From positions 106,234,807 to 106,298,806 of the forward strand of contig NC_088910.1 of assembly GCF_963576675.1 (NCBI RefSeq): a stretch of 64,000 nt of DNA, written 5' to 3'. Positions 1 through 10,191 of this stretch are shown one piece after another. The notes beneath the pieces are model-generated. The model was not told the origin of the DNA and searched no databases. It saw nothing but the letters and a program-made list of their open reading frames with translations. The DNA is from Euphorbia lathyris (lineage: Eukaryota; Streptophyta; Magnoliopsida; Malpighiales; Euphorbiaceae). Within the stretch, counting starts at the first letter, position 1; every line of letters starts with the position of its first letter. Both the position numbers and the translations under genes were made by a program.

Positions 1-46
1 CTCCTTAAAGAAATTCGTCCTCGAATTTAAAATTGAAGAACTAGCG

Positions 47-445
47 TCATGATTGAAATAGATAAGGATAATTGTTCTTCATCTCCAATTCGGATTCCCA
101 AGTGCATTTTTCTATGGAATGATTACTCCATAACACCTTCACCATTGGGATGACTTTGGATCGAAGTTGGCGAATTTGACGATCCACTATTGCCACTGGT
201 TGCTCCTCATAAGATAAATCTTCACTAACTTCTATCGCTTGAGGATGAAGAACATGAGAAGGATCAGGAACATATTTCCTTAGCATTGATATATGGAACA
301 CAGGATGAACATGTGATAAGTTAGGAGGCAATGCTAATTGATATGCAACTTCACCTATTCTCCTCAAAATCTCAAATGGTCCGATGTATCTAGGTGTCAA
401 CTTTCCTTTTTTTCCAAATCTTATGATTCCTTTCATTGGTGACAC
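47..445 (-). pseudogene. Ty3/gypsy (Tekay-type) pol C-terminus with chromodomain-like tail
   Basis: This is the last 132 codons of a gypsy pol polyprotein. The start matches the integrase C-terminal module ([14 protein letters not shown], then [16 protein letters not shown]), and the end has the chromodomain-like pattern [13 protein letters not shown]. In this lineage that module is thought to direct integration to particular chromatin. The frame stays open to its stop at 47-49, but it joins the upstream integrase only through a frameshift near 446-570, so the gene is dead. The assignment to the chromovirus Tekay/Del clade rests on the YVPDPSHV block and the chromodomain. The 3' LTR would lie left of the window. 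Confidence 0.85.
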
Positions 446-1325
446 TTTGATAAAAAAAAGTAGTCCCCTTCCATGAATACCACGTCCTTCCTCCTTGGAT
501 CCAAATAGCTTTTCTGCCTACTAAAGGCAGTTTGTAATCCTTGATGAATGATGGGAACCTTTTCAGAAGTTATTTCCTTTCACCAACTTCTTCCCAACAT
601 AAAGTAGATCTGCGCTTTCTACCATATAATGCTTCATAAGGAGCCATTTGAATGCTTGAGTGGTAGCTATTATTATATGCAAATTCAAGGAGAGGCAAAT
701 ATGTATCCCAATGACCACCAAAGTCCAACACACATATTCTTAACATGTCTTCCAGCGTTTGGATTGTTCTTTCAGATTGACCATCTGTCTGTGGATGAAA
801 AGCTATGCTAAAATTTAATCTAGTTCCCAAAGCACTTTGGAGTTTTTCCCAAAATTTTGAAGTAAATACCGAGCCTCTATCTGACACAATAGACACTGGT
901 ACTCCATGTAGGCAAACAATTTTATCCACGTACAACTGTGCCAATTTTGCCACTGAATATGTTGTCTTTACTGGAAGAAAATGTGCTGACATGGTTAATC
1001 TATCAACTATGACCCAAATAGAATTATATCCGGTTAAAGCACGAGGTAATCCAACTACAAAACCCATGGTTACTCGCTCCCATTTCCATTCTGGAATATG
1101 CAATTGTTGTAATAATCCCGAAGGCTTCTGATGTTCGAGTTTCACTTGTTGACAAGTCAAACATCGAGATACAAACTCTGCTACATCTCGCTTCATACCA
1201 TTCCACCAATACAACTTCTTAAAATCTTGATACATCTTTGTAGAGCTTGGATGCACATTATAAGCTGCAAAGTGTGCTTCTTCCATGATCTCTTTCCTCA
1301 AATCATCTACATTGGGAACACAAAA
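446..1325 (-). pseudogene. Ty3/gypsy integrase, decayed
   Basis: Integrase inserts the cDNA copy into host DNA. The reading frame at 570-1301 holds the zinc-binding HHCC region (H near AAYNVHPSS, then CLTCQQVK) and the catalytic core: D in FVVGLPRALTGY..IWVIVDRL, D in SDRGSVFTS, and E in DGQSERTIQTLEDMLR. The linker motif YNNSYHSSIQMAPYEALYGR follows. Codons at 446-569 continue the protein in another frame, showing a frameshift before the chromodomain segment. Just upstream a stop interrupts the join to 1326-1550. The core residues survive, but the protein cannot be made as one chain. Confidence 0.88.
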
Positions 1326-1983
1326 TCAGTCTCCATGTAGTAGACATCCACTATCATCAATTCTAAAATCTCGAGCCTCACCATCATTCAATTCATCTAC
1401 AATCTTACACAACTGAGGATCTCTTGATTGAATTGTCTTGATTCTACCAAGTAATACCGATCTAACCTTAAAGTGAGCTAAGAATGTGCCATGATGATTC
1501 AACTCTAGTTGCACTCCAGAATCATATAGATTGTGCATTTCTTTAATCAAAGGCCTTCTTTCTGAGCTAAACTTCTTGAAGATTTCCTGCTTAGAGCATC
1601 TGCCATGACATTAGCTTTACCCGGATGATATAAAATGGCACAATCATAATCTTTCAAAAGTTCCATCCAACGTCTCTGCCTTAAATTCAAATCCCTTTAC
1701 TGGAATATGTATTTAAGACTCTTGTGATTAGTGTAGATTTCACAAGCTTCTCCATACGGATAGTGTCTCCAGATCTTTAGTACGAATACTACTGCTGCCA
1801 TCTCTAAGTCGTGAGTAGGATAATTCTGCTCATGTTTCTTTAATTATCTCGAAGCATAAGCAATAACCCTATGGTTTTTCATCAAAACACAGCCTAAGCC
1901 AACTCTAGAAGCATCACAATATACAGTGAATCCTCCTGATCCAAATGGTAAAGCGAGTACCGGTGCTGAAGTCAAACATTCTT
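1326..1983 (-). pseudogene. Ty3/gypsy RNase H and linker, decayed
   Basis: RNase H degrades the RNA strand during reverse transcription. Reading the minus strand here gives recognisable pieces out of a single frame: LKYIF, then [15 protein letters not shown], then [13 protein letters not shown], the usual end of gypsy RNase H. The segment 1326-1550 encodes the linker to integrase (RSVLLGRIKTIQSRDPQL). At least one stop sits inside the RNase H part, just before the RDLNLRQRR motif, and frames change near 1560 and 1980. It lies between the RT and integrase relics in the expected gypsy order. Confidence 0.8.
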
Positions 1984-2757
1984 TTAGCTTTTGAAACTAT
2001 TCTCACATGCTTTCAACCATATAAAAGGAACATTTTTCTGAGTTAGCCGAGTTAAAAGTGTTGATATATTGGAAAAATCTTGAATAAATCTCCTATAATA
2101 GCCGGCTAAACCTAGAAAACTATGAATTTCTATTACTGTAGTAGGTCTCTTCCAATTGGTGATTGCTTCTACCTTTTGAGGATTTACCTCAATTCCATCT
2201 TTGGACACTACATGTCCTAATAAAGCCACACTTTCCATCCAAAACTCACATTTAGAGAACTTAGCATAAAGTTGATTTTCTCTCAAAGCATGCAATATCA
2301 TTCTCAAATGGTTGGCATATTCCTCCTCGCTCCGTGAATATATCAAGATATCGTCAATGAACAAAATCACAAAGCGGTCTAAGAATGGTTTGAACACCCT
2401 ATTCATTAGATACATAAAGGTCGCTGGTGCATTGGTTAAGCCAAACGACATTACCAAAAATTCATAATGGCCATATCGTGTTCTGAATGTTGTCTTGGGT
2501 ATATCTTCGCTCCTGATTCTCAACTAATGATACCCAGACCGCAAATCAATTTTAGAGAAGTGACACGCACCTTGTAACTGATAAAATAAATCATCAATTC
2601 GAGGAAGAGGGTATTTGTTATAGATTGTCACCTTATTCAACTGTCTATAATCAATGCAAATCCGAAGTGATCCATCTTTCTTCTTAACAAACAACACTGG
2701 AGCACCCCAAGGAGACACGCTACGTCGAATGAATCCTGTATCAATTAAATCTTGCAA
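1984..2757 (-). pseudogene. Ty3/gypsy reverse transcriptase with in-frame stop
   Basis: The minus strand encodes the palm and fingers of a gypsy [23 protein letters not shown], then [44 protein letters not shown], and the catalytic box FIDD at 2350-2361, followed by [12 protein letters not shown]. One stop (TAG) at 2524-2526 splits an otherwise continuous frame right after SGYH, where related elements have glutamine. A second TAG sits at the upstream edge (2758-2760), again replacing a glutamine-like position. Both fit CAG to TAG. The catalytic aspartates are intact. Confidence 0.9.
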
Positions 2758-3110
2758 CTATTCCTTCAACTCTTTCAGTTCTGCTGGCGCCATTCCGTAA
2801 GGTGGCATGGATATTGGGGTAGTACCAGGAACTAAGTTAATACAAAACTCAATTTCTTTTTCAGGAGGTAACCCTGGTAATTCCTCGGGAAAGACATCTA
2901 GGAATTCATTAACAATGGGAGCATTCTCTACTTTACCCTCATCTACCATTGTATCCTTGACTAAAGCTAAATATCCTTGACACCCTTTATGCAACAACTT
3001 TCTAGTTGTTATGGCTGATATCAAAATCGAAGAGGAAGTATCCTTATTGCCTTTGAATTCGAATTCAACATCTCCCGGCATGTTAAATCTCACAACCTTC
3101 CCACGACAAT
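2758..3110 (-). pseudogene. Ty3/gypsy protease-RT connector, 5'-truncated
   Basis: This frame carries the region between protease and RT of a gypsy pol: ..FLDVFPEELPGLPPEKEIEFCINLVPGT.PI, then YGMAPAELKELKE. The sequence loses similarity near 3110. No protease DTG motif, gag, PBS or 5' LTR is visible to the right, so the element is truncated there. The frame is shared with the RT pieces at 1984-2757, separated only by stops. The first residues (VRFNMPGDVEFEF) look like the end of the protease fold. Confidence 0.8.
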
Positions 3111-3235
3111 GTTATCAGCATATAAATTTAAGTTTCATATGCATGTAATTTTGGCTTCTTTTGCTCTTCACTCTTCTTTATGGAGAAAGTTGTGTCATTC
3201 CACTTGGCAAACTCAGGACTACATGTCAAGGTTAT

Positions 3236-3793
3236 AGACTACATTATCTCAGTGGATTGAAGGGATTTTATGTATAAAATTAGAGAAGCAATTTAGAATG
3301 ATTTATTCCTTTCATGTGAACATGTAAAGTTAGAATATCATTACCAATTTGACATTGTTTTGTTTCACATGTTACCCTCCCACTTTGTAGAGATATATAG
3401 ACATTTCTAGCCTCCAAACTTGTTCGTAAAAGTCTAATCGCTCATTTACACTCAAGAACAACATATTAATCTCTTAAAGTTGCTTAAAATGACTTAATCA
3501 ATTCCTTTAAGTCCTACATAGTAGAACAAATGAAAATTTAGACAAATAAAGCGTGAAGCGCTTAAAAAAGTTTGAGAGGTTTATTGTTCACTTTAGTAAC
3601 GATATTGAGCCTATAAAAATGATTGTGTCAATTTGGTAAAAAGATCTCAACCCTATATGCAGCTCACAAACTAAAGCCACTTGGTCCCGGACATACGATT
3701 GAAGGGATTGTATCTGTAAAATTTGCAAAGTAGAAACAATATACGATTGAATGGATTGTATCTGTAAAATTTGCAAAGTAGAAACAATTTAGA
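3236..3793. repeat. 48-bp tandem duplication with a diverged third copy
   Basis: Two adjacent copies of a 48-bp unit begin at about 3698 and 3746 (ATACGATTGAAGGGATTGTA...). They differ by about one base. A diverged copy of the same sequence lies at about 3236-3310, including the trailing TTTAGAATGATTTATTCCTTT. They stand upstream of a DMR6-like exon fragment and probably derive from its intron, which appears to have been duplicated. No coding role is visible. Confidence 0.75.
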
Positions 3794-3847
3794 ATGATCT
3801 ATTCCTTTTCATATATGTATTTTACATTTATGTATGGAAATGTGACA

Positions 3848-3965
3848 GGGAAACAATAGCTAAATACAGCACAAGTGTGAGGGAGCTAGTCCTTTGTTTG
3901 TTTGGACTTATATCGGAAAGCTTAGGCTTAGAAAAAGATTACATAAACAAATCACTAAGCAAACT
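3848..3965 (+). pseudogene. DMR6-like 2OG-Fe(II) oxygenase exon fragment (plus strand)
   Basis: After an AG acceptor-like GTGACAG, the plus strand reads AKYSTSVRELVLCLFGLISE then SLGLEKDYINKSLSK, the internal helix region of the DMR6-like oxygenase family. Similarity stops abruptly near 3965, where the sequence turns into an inverted copy of part of the same exon (AGGACTAGCTCTC). The same peptide block appears on the minus strand at about 4480-4560. This is therefore one arm of an inverted duplication, not a working gene. No start codon, iron site or downstream exon is present on this strand. Confidence 0.75.
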
Positions 3966-4012
3966 CAGGACTAGCTCTCATCTCTCACACTTGTACCTCA
4001 AATCACATTCCT

Positions 4013-4580
4013 CTATCGTAAACACATTTTTCCCCAATCTAGTAGGCTTGAAAGGTCTAAGCAGTGATCATTTGCAATTTCTTTCTTCCAAAATTGCTCA
4101 TAATATTCAGCATATGTGAAATCTCTATAGACGGCCGAATGATGATCGTCGATTAAACCCAGAGTAGGTCGAATAACAACATCAGAAGAAGGGCAATAAA
4201 ATGTTGGAATGGAGATTCTTTCTTCTTGAGAATTCACAACTGCTCTATGAAGCACACTATTGTATTTTCCATTACTAATTACCTCCATTTGATCTTCAAT
4301 GTTGACAATGAAGGTGTTAGGAATGGGATTAACAGCAATCTATTTATGATCTCGGAGAACTTGCAGTCTGGGGACATGGTCTTGAAAAAGAACGGTGATT
4401 AAGTTAGGATCAGTGTGGCCTGGAAGTCCAAAAGTAAGATCTGGCTCTGGACATGGTGGATAATGGTTCATTGCCATGTGTTGTCCATGCTTGCTTAGTG
4501 ATTTGTTTATGTAATCCTTTTCTAATCCTAAGCTTTCTGATACGAGTTCAAGCAAACCAGGACTAGCTCTTTCACAAAAC
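4013..4580 (-). pseudogene. DMR6-like 2-oxoglutarate/Fe(II) oxygenase, 3' half, pseudogene
   Basis: The minus strand encodes the C-terminal half of a plant 2OG-Fe(II) dioxygenase of the DMR6-like group, enzymes that hydroxylate small phenolics such as salicylate or flavanones. Seen in order: LEKDYINKSLSKHGQHMAMN, YPPCPEPDLTFGLPGHTDPN with the HxD iron ligands, LQVLRDHK, SNGKYNSVLHRAVVN with the distal histidine, ERISIP with the RxS 2-oxoglutarate site, and FTYAEYYEQFW near the end. One in-frame TAG at 4340-4342 sits where family members have tryptophan. Upstream, the exon start has a one-base shift and merges with LINE sequence near 4580. The C-terminus diverges after HCLDL. It lacks its 5' exons and cannot be functional. 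Confidence 0.88.
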
Positions 4581-5420
4581 ATCAAACTGGTTAAGGGCAG
4601 ATTCCATACGCATAAGTCATCAACCCGTAGGTCTGCCATAGTCAATTTTTTGAGGTATTCCTCTATATTGGAACAAATTCTCAAGTTCAGAGCATCAGTC
4701 AGCCAAGGACCAGTCCAGACCTTCACCTCTGAACCATTCCCAATCTGTCACTTAAGCCCATAAGCAAAAATGTCCCTTTAACTCCATATATTACCATATA
4801 TCATGCTTGGATTAGAACCAACCTGAGTATATTAAAAAATCCCCACCTCGAAATATTTAGCTTTGATAATGCGACAAAATAACATATCTAGTCTAGTGAC
4901 AAGTGACCAATCTTGTTTAGACAACATGGCAATAGTGAATGATTTGAAATGTCTGAAACCCAAACCTCCTAGTCTTTCCTAAAATACAAATTATCCCAAG
5001 GTGCCCAATGGATCCATTTTTTTCCAGCTGGATTCAAACTCCACTAAAAAGAGTTCATCATATGCTCAATCTCATCACACACAGAAACTGGAACTAAGAA
5101 CAAGACCACACAACAGGTGGGAATGACTTGGGCTACTGACTTTAAGAGGACCTCCTTCCCCGCTTGAGAAAGCAATTTACTATATCAACTGAACAACCTA
5201 TGCCACACACAAATTTTCAAATACCTAAAAAGAGATCTTTTATTACGACCTACCAAGGTCGAGAGGCTAGGTAGAAACTCATATCCAAACTCAAAGAAAT
5301 CCCCAATCCGAATAGGTGTTTGCGATCTAATGAGTAAAGACAGCCAATCTTAACCGACTTCTGTTCTAGCCTCATCATGGGTTACTCTTTTTCCCAAGCT
5401 CATCCCTTGTGCTAGTTTTT
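4581..5420 (-). mobile_element. L1-like LINE reverse transcriptase fragment
   Basis: The minus strand reads, with stops and shifts, as the C-terminal part of a plant non-LTR retrotransposon RT: KLLSQAGKEVLLKSVAQVIP, then PVSVCDEIEHMMNSF, KKWIHWAPWDNLYF, and near the junction SEVKVWTGPWL, the block preceding the zf-RVT region. Several stops break it. It runs in the same direction as the DMR6-like pseudogene and abuts it near 4580, so one interrupted or joined the other. No poly(A) tail or target duplication could be assigned. Confidence 0.8.
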
Positions 5421-6068
5421 TAGCCATATCTAATCAGGTATATTTTTAATATCGGCCCTCACCGTCTCAAGATACTTAATTCAACTTAAAATTTTTCTTT
5501 TATGTTTAAGTGATGATAAAAGAAATAGTGAATTGAAATGTATATTTGAATAAAAGTGAACAAATAATCATACTTTTAGAAACGAAAACGAATTATATTT
5601 GATACAAATAAAAAAATAATAATGAAAAAGGAAGTTAAAAATGTGTTTTAGAAAAAGAAATGGCAATATAGAAGTCATGTGTTCATAAATAAATCTAGTC
5701 ACGGAATTGGGCATGAAAAGTTAATCATGGGACCAAGCAGAATCCGCTTCATGCATTCAAATTGCAAAAGAAAACCATTTTAAAACTTTAAAAAAATTCC
5801 TTTCAAAAAATTAAAAAACTTAAAAATGTTAACTTAAAAGATTAATAAATTAATAAAGCCCATCATCTTGCATTTTATGGACTCCAAAAAGTGGTAAAAA
5901 TAAAAGATTATTTACCCAAATGAGCAAGATTTGCATGTTACTTGTCTCTCTTTCTCCTTTTATCATCACACATTTTTTTAGAATAAATAGGCCCAAAAAT
6001 CCATTCACCTATAATATATTTTATTATTCGTATTAACTTATTTAAAGTAATTTTTTTTAATTGATAAT
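5421..6068. other. AT-rich intergenic, no gene seen
   Basis: This stretch is strongly AT-rich with short A and T runs. No ORF resembles a known family on either strand, and no LTR, TIR or tRNA was recognised. Confidence 0.6.
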
Positions 6069-6078
6069 TTAAGATGCT

Positions 6079-6186
6079 GGTGTCAGCTATGGTTACTTGG
6101 ATTAATTGTATGTTTCATCATCCAATGGTGAAAACCACATCAAGTAATGGTATTTTGTAAAAAACAAAGTAACCATAGCGGACACC
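6079..6186. mobile_element. 108-bp MITE, 10-bp TSD (Mutator-like size)
   Basis: Terminal inverted repeats start GGTGTCAGCTATGGTTACTT on the left; the right end reads the complement of GGTGTCCGCTATGGTTACTT, one mismatch in 20. The element is flanked by a perfect 10-bp direct repeat TTAAGATGCT at 6069-6078 and 6187-6196. The interior is too short to code. A 10-bp duplication fits the Mutator superfamily best. The superfamily call is inference from TSD length. Confidence 0.8.
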
Positions 6187-6419
6187 TTAAGATGCTATAT
6201 TAGTAATGTAATTTTTCTAAGAGAGTTGTAATTTGTTTACTATCATGTTTGAGTTATTGCTTTATTTTAAATGGTAATGTTATTTAAATTTGAGTATATA
6301 GTAACAAAAATATTTAGGTAATGTTGTAAAATGCACTAGTTAATAAGTAAATTTTAGAGAACCAAAAAGTTAAAATGTGAATATATTATATTTTAAAGTA
6401 AAAGTAATAATTAACCAAT

Positions 6420-6815
6420 ATAATTGGTAATATTGTTCTATTCTATATTGCTCATTATATTTTATGCCGCACTTTGGTTCAATATTATGTAAATATTCCT
6501 TGTTTTGATTCAAATTCAGCCAACAGTATCATGGTCATGGTTTTAGAGCACATGCGTTTTTATTTTACCACAGTATCACGGTCATGGTTTTAAAACGCGT
6601 GTGGTTTTATTGTACCACAGATTGTAGTCAAATTAATTAAGTAGTCACGGGTTTTAAAACGCGTGTGGCGGTTTTATTTTAGCGCAAATTGTAGTGTGAT
6701 TAATTAAATAATTAAATGCAAAAGTAAAAAAAATAAAACCAAAGATAGAAACATCTAGTTTGATTGGAGAGGGTAATGGTAGGCATTGAAGGTCACTAGA
6801 ATTAAAATGAATTAA
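6420..6815 (+). repeat. Dispersed repeat, copy A (with internal tandem units)
   Basis: The segment contains about three tandem versions of a block built around GGTCATGGTTTTAAAACGCG and TTTTATTTTACCACAG, then TTAATTAAATAATTAAA and GGTAATGGTAGGCATTGAAGG. A shorter version with the same order lies at about 11905-12195, in the same orientation, beyond the zinc-finger gene. No coding potential. It may be a fragment of an unclassified element or a duplicated flank. Confidence 0.65.
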
Positions 6816-6879
6816 AATTTACTTTGGACCTCTTTTGCAAATAACTGTAATTCCCAGCTGGTTACATTAGCTATTAGTC

Positions 6880-7009
6880 GATTATATTTTTTATTAGGTG
6901 ATTTAACTAGTTGTTCGTGTAAACTTGTTTGGTAAAACTTAGCTGATTATATTTTTTATTAAGTGATTTAACTAGTTGTTTGTGTAAATTTACTTAGTAA
7001 AACTTATTT
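6880..7009. repeat. 65-bp tandem duplication
   Basis: Two head-to-tail units begin at 6880 and 6945, each starting GATTATATTTTTTATTA and including GATTTAACTAGTTGTT and TAAAACTTA. They differ at several bases. A short third start follows (GATTATTAGTTG). Subterminal repeats like these are common in non-autonomous DNA elements. A possible opposite end (TTTACCAAACTG near 7770-7785) was seen but not paired convincingly. Confidence 0.65.
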
Positions 7010-7960
7010 GATTATTAGTTGTCTTATGTAAATAAGAAGATTGATATTTTATGAGTATTATTTTCTTTTTTTAATAATCCATATTCTTAATTACATTCTA
7101 AAAAAATGGCATATACATATGCTATAATTTAAGTCTTTAAAATACATAAAAAAAATATATTTAAACAGTGAAATTATTCTTAGATTTTTACTAGAAAGTG
7201 AGATTTTCATCTATGATCATACATGTTTGAAAAAAAAAACTTTACAAATAGATTGCTAATATTATATTGGGTATTATATAATACGTTTTTTAATATATAC
7301 CAATTAATTTATAATTTAATATTTTACTAAAACAAAAACTTAATATTTTTATATTCTTCTCAAAGTTTCCAATAATATTTATTAGTTTAGTTATTAATTT
7401 TAATTCATATAATTTTAAATAGAAATTTTCAAAAACATAATAGTAAATTTAGATTTATTAATTGATAATTACCATGAAAATATAACTAGATGAATATGTT
7501 TATAATTTTATTAGTTTATTTTTTTATAAAGGAACAAATAACATTTGTTTGAGTGAAGGGTAGATAGTAGTTAGGGGTAAAAAATGTCATTCAAAAGAGA
7601 TCGAATAATAAACTAATTGAAAAAACTCATAAACTAATTTTTCAAAATTAGAGGTTTGAGCCTAAAAAGTTTTTTCAAACTTTTTTCCACCAAACACTAT
7701 CATTAGAGACTTAACTAGTTAAAATCTCTAAAGTAGTCTAAACTTCTAATTTTACTACAAACATCTCTTTACCAAACTGTACATTTATATTATAAAATTC
7801 AATGTTACTGTGTCTTTTTATGTATGCTTTACATTTTTTTAAATGAATTAAAATTTTATTTACCACAAATAAAATAACATAGAAAGTATCAAAATATATA
7901 AAGTGGCGCAAGTAAGGCCGACTTCATCTTTTCCTTCTTCGTCAAAATCAAAATCACATA
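7010..7960. other. AT-rich intergenic, possible DNA-element end
   Basis: Very AT-rich DNA without recognisable coding sequence. Between about 7600 and 7790 the sequence holds CCACCAAACACTATC and TTACCAAACTG motifs, typical of ends of small plant DNA elements, but no matching pair with a TSD was established. Confidence 0.5.
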
Positions 7961-7968
7961 CACACATG

Positions 7969-8758
7969 TAGACTTGTTCAAAAGCCCACTGGCCCGTCCA
8001 GCCCGTCCAAGCTCACTCTTCAAAGACTAGACTTAGACATATATATTTCATAATAGGTCTGGCTCAGTCCAAGCCCGCTTAGACCCGAATGCAGAGTGGG
8101 TTGGGCTTGAGATTTATCTCAAAACCCATGCCCAACTCGGCCCAACCTGAAATTCTAATAATAATTTTAATTTAATAAATTTTATAGTTTATATTTCAAA
8201 AATAAAAAAAAATTAAATTTCTTAAACATAAAAACTTTCCAAACCATTTAAATACAAAACAAGTTATAAAACTCTCTGGATGCAATTAATTTTGCATTAC
8301 TACCATTTGTAGTTTAAAAAAAAAACATTACTAGTTATTGTTTTTTAAGCCAACATTACCATTTATTTACTGTACAAAATCTATATTTTTTATATTTTTT
8401 AGAATTGGTGAACATGTACATTTTTATTACTATTTTATTTATTGCTATCAAAAATGTATTTTTTTATTTAGGATTTTGTTGATTGATTTTTATGAAATAA
8501 TCCTTTAAAGTTTTGTTTATTGTATTTTATTATTTATAATTTTTAGTTTAATTTTAATTTTTAAAAAATACAAAGATATTAGTTGAGCCGGGTCGGGTCG
8601 GATTGGCTTGGGAATTAGTTCTCTTAGCCTGGCCTAGCCCGGCCTGAGCCCGCTGTAAACATAGTGCATGCTAGGTTGGGCTTGGACAAAGTAATTATGT
8701 GACAAGCCCGATTAGGTCCGGCCCGAACCCGATCGGATTCAGCCCATGAACAGGTCTA
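7969..8758. mobile_element. Non-autonomous hAT-like element, 790 bp
   Basis: The left end reads TAGACTTGTTCAAAAGCCC and the right end is the complement of TAGACCTGTTCATGGGCTG, imperfect TIRs of about 19 bp. Flanks are CACACATG (7961-7968) and TACACATG (8759-8766), an 8-bp duplication with one mismatch. Both subterminal regions are rich in GCCCGG-type motifs while the middle is AT-rich and non-coding. The 8-bp TSD and end sequence point to the hAT superfamily. Confidence 0.75.
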
Positions 8759-8804
8759 TACACATGTAGAACGTTGGTGCTGATATTCTATCTTTGGCTG
8801 AAAA

Positions 8805-8876
8805 AACGAAGGTCCAATTCCTTTCCAACTGACGTTGCCAAACGACGGTCCAATTCCTTTCCAACTGACGTTGCAA
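8805..8876. repeat. 36-bp tandem duplication
   Basis: Units 8805-8840 and 8841-8876 share GGTCCAATTCCTTTCCAACT and GACGTTGC and differ at two positions. It sits just outside the hAT-like element. No function is suggested. Confidence 0.85.
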
Positions 8877-8879
8877 AGT

Positions 8880-10080
8880 AACACTCAATGCTCCACCCTG
8901 TTTTCAAATCCTTAACCTGATTCCATCATCTTAGGAAAATAAATCATTGTTCTCCAATTTTTCAAATTTCGCGGCTCCGATGACCCGTATACTATTAATA
9001 CTCACATATGTGATCTTCAGAAGACTCTTTATTAAGAGCGTTGGACGAATTCAATTTATATGCACTTTTTTAAAAAATCTGATGCATTTGCGCTTTTTTT
9101 CTTCGTTTGAGCAAGCCAAATCCCATTCTATCGCCTTCTATTTTTTTAGCAAGCATTCTCTTAAGAACTAATTCCATGATATCCAATTTTGTCCACGATT
9201 AGGTTATTAATCGCCTTTATCTTGGCATGATGATATGAATAGAGGAGGAGCAGAATTGAGAGCAAATCATCGAATCCCAAAAGGGGATTTAAGTAATTTT
9301 AAAAAGAGGATTTACGTTTCTTTTATTGTAAGAGTATTTCTAGTGGAGGTATGGATGGACTAACTAGCAAAAATAAAAATGAAAAATTCATTGGTTGTAA
9401 CCAACCACTAAAACTATTCTCACCAAAATTAGTATACAACTCGTTGTTATTGTAACTACGGAATCCTTTATTTATGGGGTCACTTAATTAATGTTTTACA
9501 TTTTATTCAATTAATATCGAGGTTTATGACAAATGGACCCAAAAATTCTCAAATTAAGTTATAAATCACTAGATTTGTATATTACTAGTTGTGGTTGTGA
9601 CTACAAATACTTAGATGGCAAATTTAATCATAACCATAACCATCAATAATGATGCTTTAAGATTTTTATAACGGGTAGCGGAGAGTAATCAACATTAAAT
9701 TTCTTTTTAAACGTTTTTAAAAATGGTCAAAGGATTGTAATTTCTAAAAAAATTGTAACTTATTTTCTATTTTTCACCTTTATTTTTGTTTTTTGTTTTT
9801 TTCTAATCAGATTTTCCAATGTTTTGACTGTGAATAAATAATGAATTATTAATTTGGGGATTAATCAGTTTCTTTTTATGAAATTCAAGCCTTCAAGATT
9901 GGTCATGTATATAGCTTTTTATTATTAATTAATATTTGGTAAAACAAATTTTAAAGAATTTTACAACTGTTATTTATTTAATTTTATATATCTACAAATC
10001 ATAATTTTTGGGTTGGGTTGTGTGTGTCTTTTTGGTGGAGGAATGCTTGTCACCTACTCCTTTTAAGTTCTCCAATCTCT
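8880..10080. other. Upstream region of the zinc-finger gene
   Basis: No protein family was recognised in the short ORFs here (for example at 8947-9171). The part nearest the gene must hold its promoter. A TATA-like ATTTTATATATCT lies at about 9981-9993, roughly 200 bp before the ATG, so it could serve a long leader. The rest is AT-rich without clear elements. Confidence 0.4.
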
Positions 10081-10191
10081 CAATATGCTGCTGCTTCTTC
10101 TTCTTCTTCTCTTCTCCTTGTAACTTAGCTTTTTAGAGAGAGAAACAAAGCTTTCATCTTTGCTTCCTCACTCTCTCTCTCTGCTGCTTCA
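10081..10191 (+). promoter_or_regulatory. Pyrimidine-rich 5' leader / core promoter of the ZAT-like gene
   Basis: The 110 bases before the ATG are rich in CT runs (TTCTTCTTCTTCTCTTCTCC and CTCACTCTCTCTCTCTGCTG). Such Y-patches and CT microsatellites are typical of plant core promoters and leaders. The start-codon context is GCTTCAATGGAG, with G at +4. The transcription start was not determined. Confidence 0.5.

Noticed and set aside
8947..9171. 74-codon ORF upstream of the zinc-finger gene
   Set aside because: No similarity to any family and typical of chance ORFs in AT-rich DNA.
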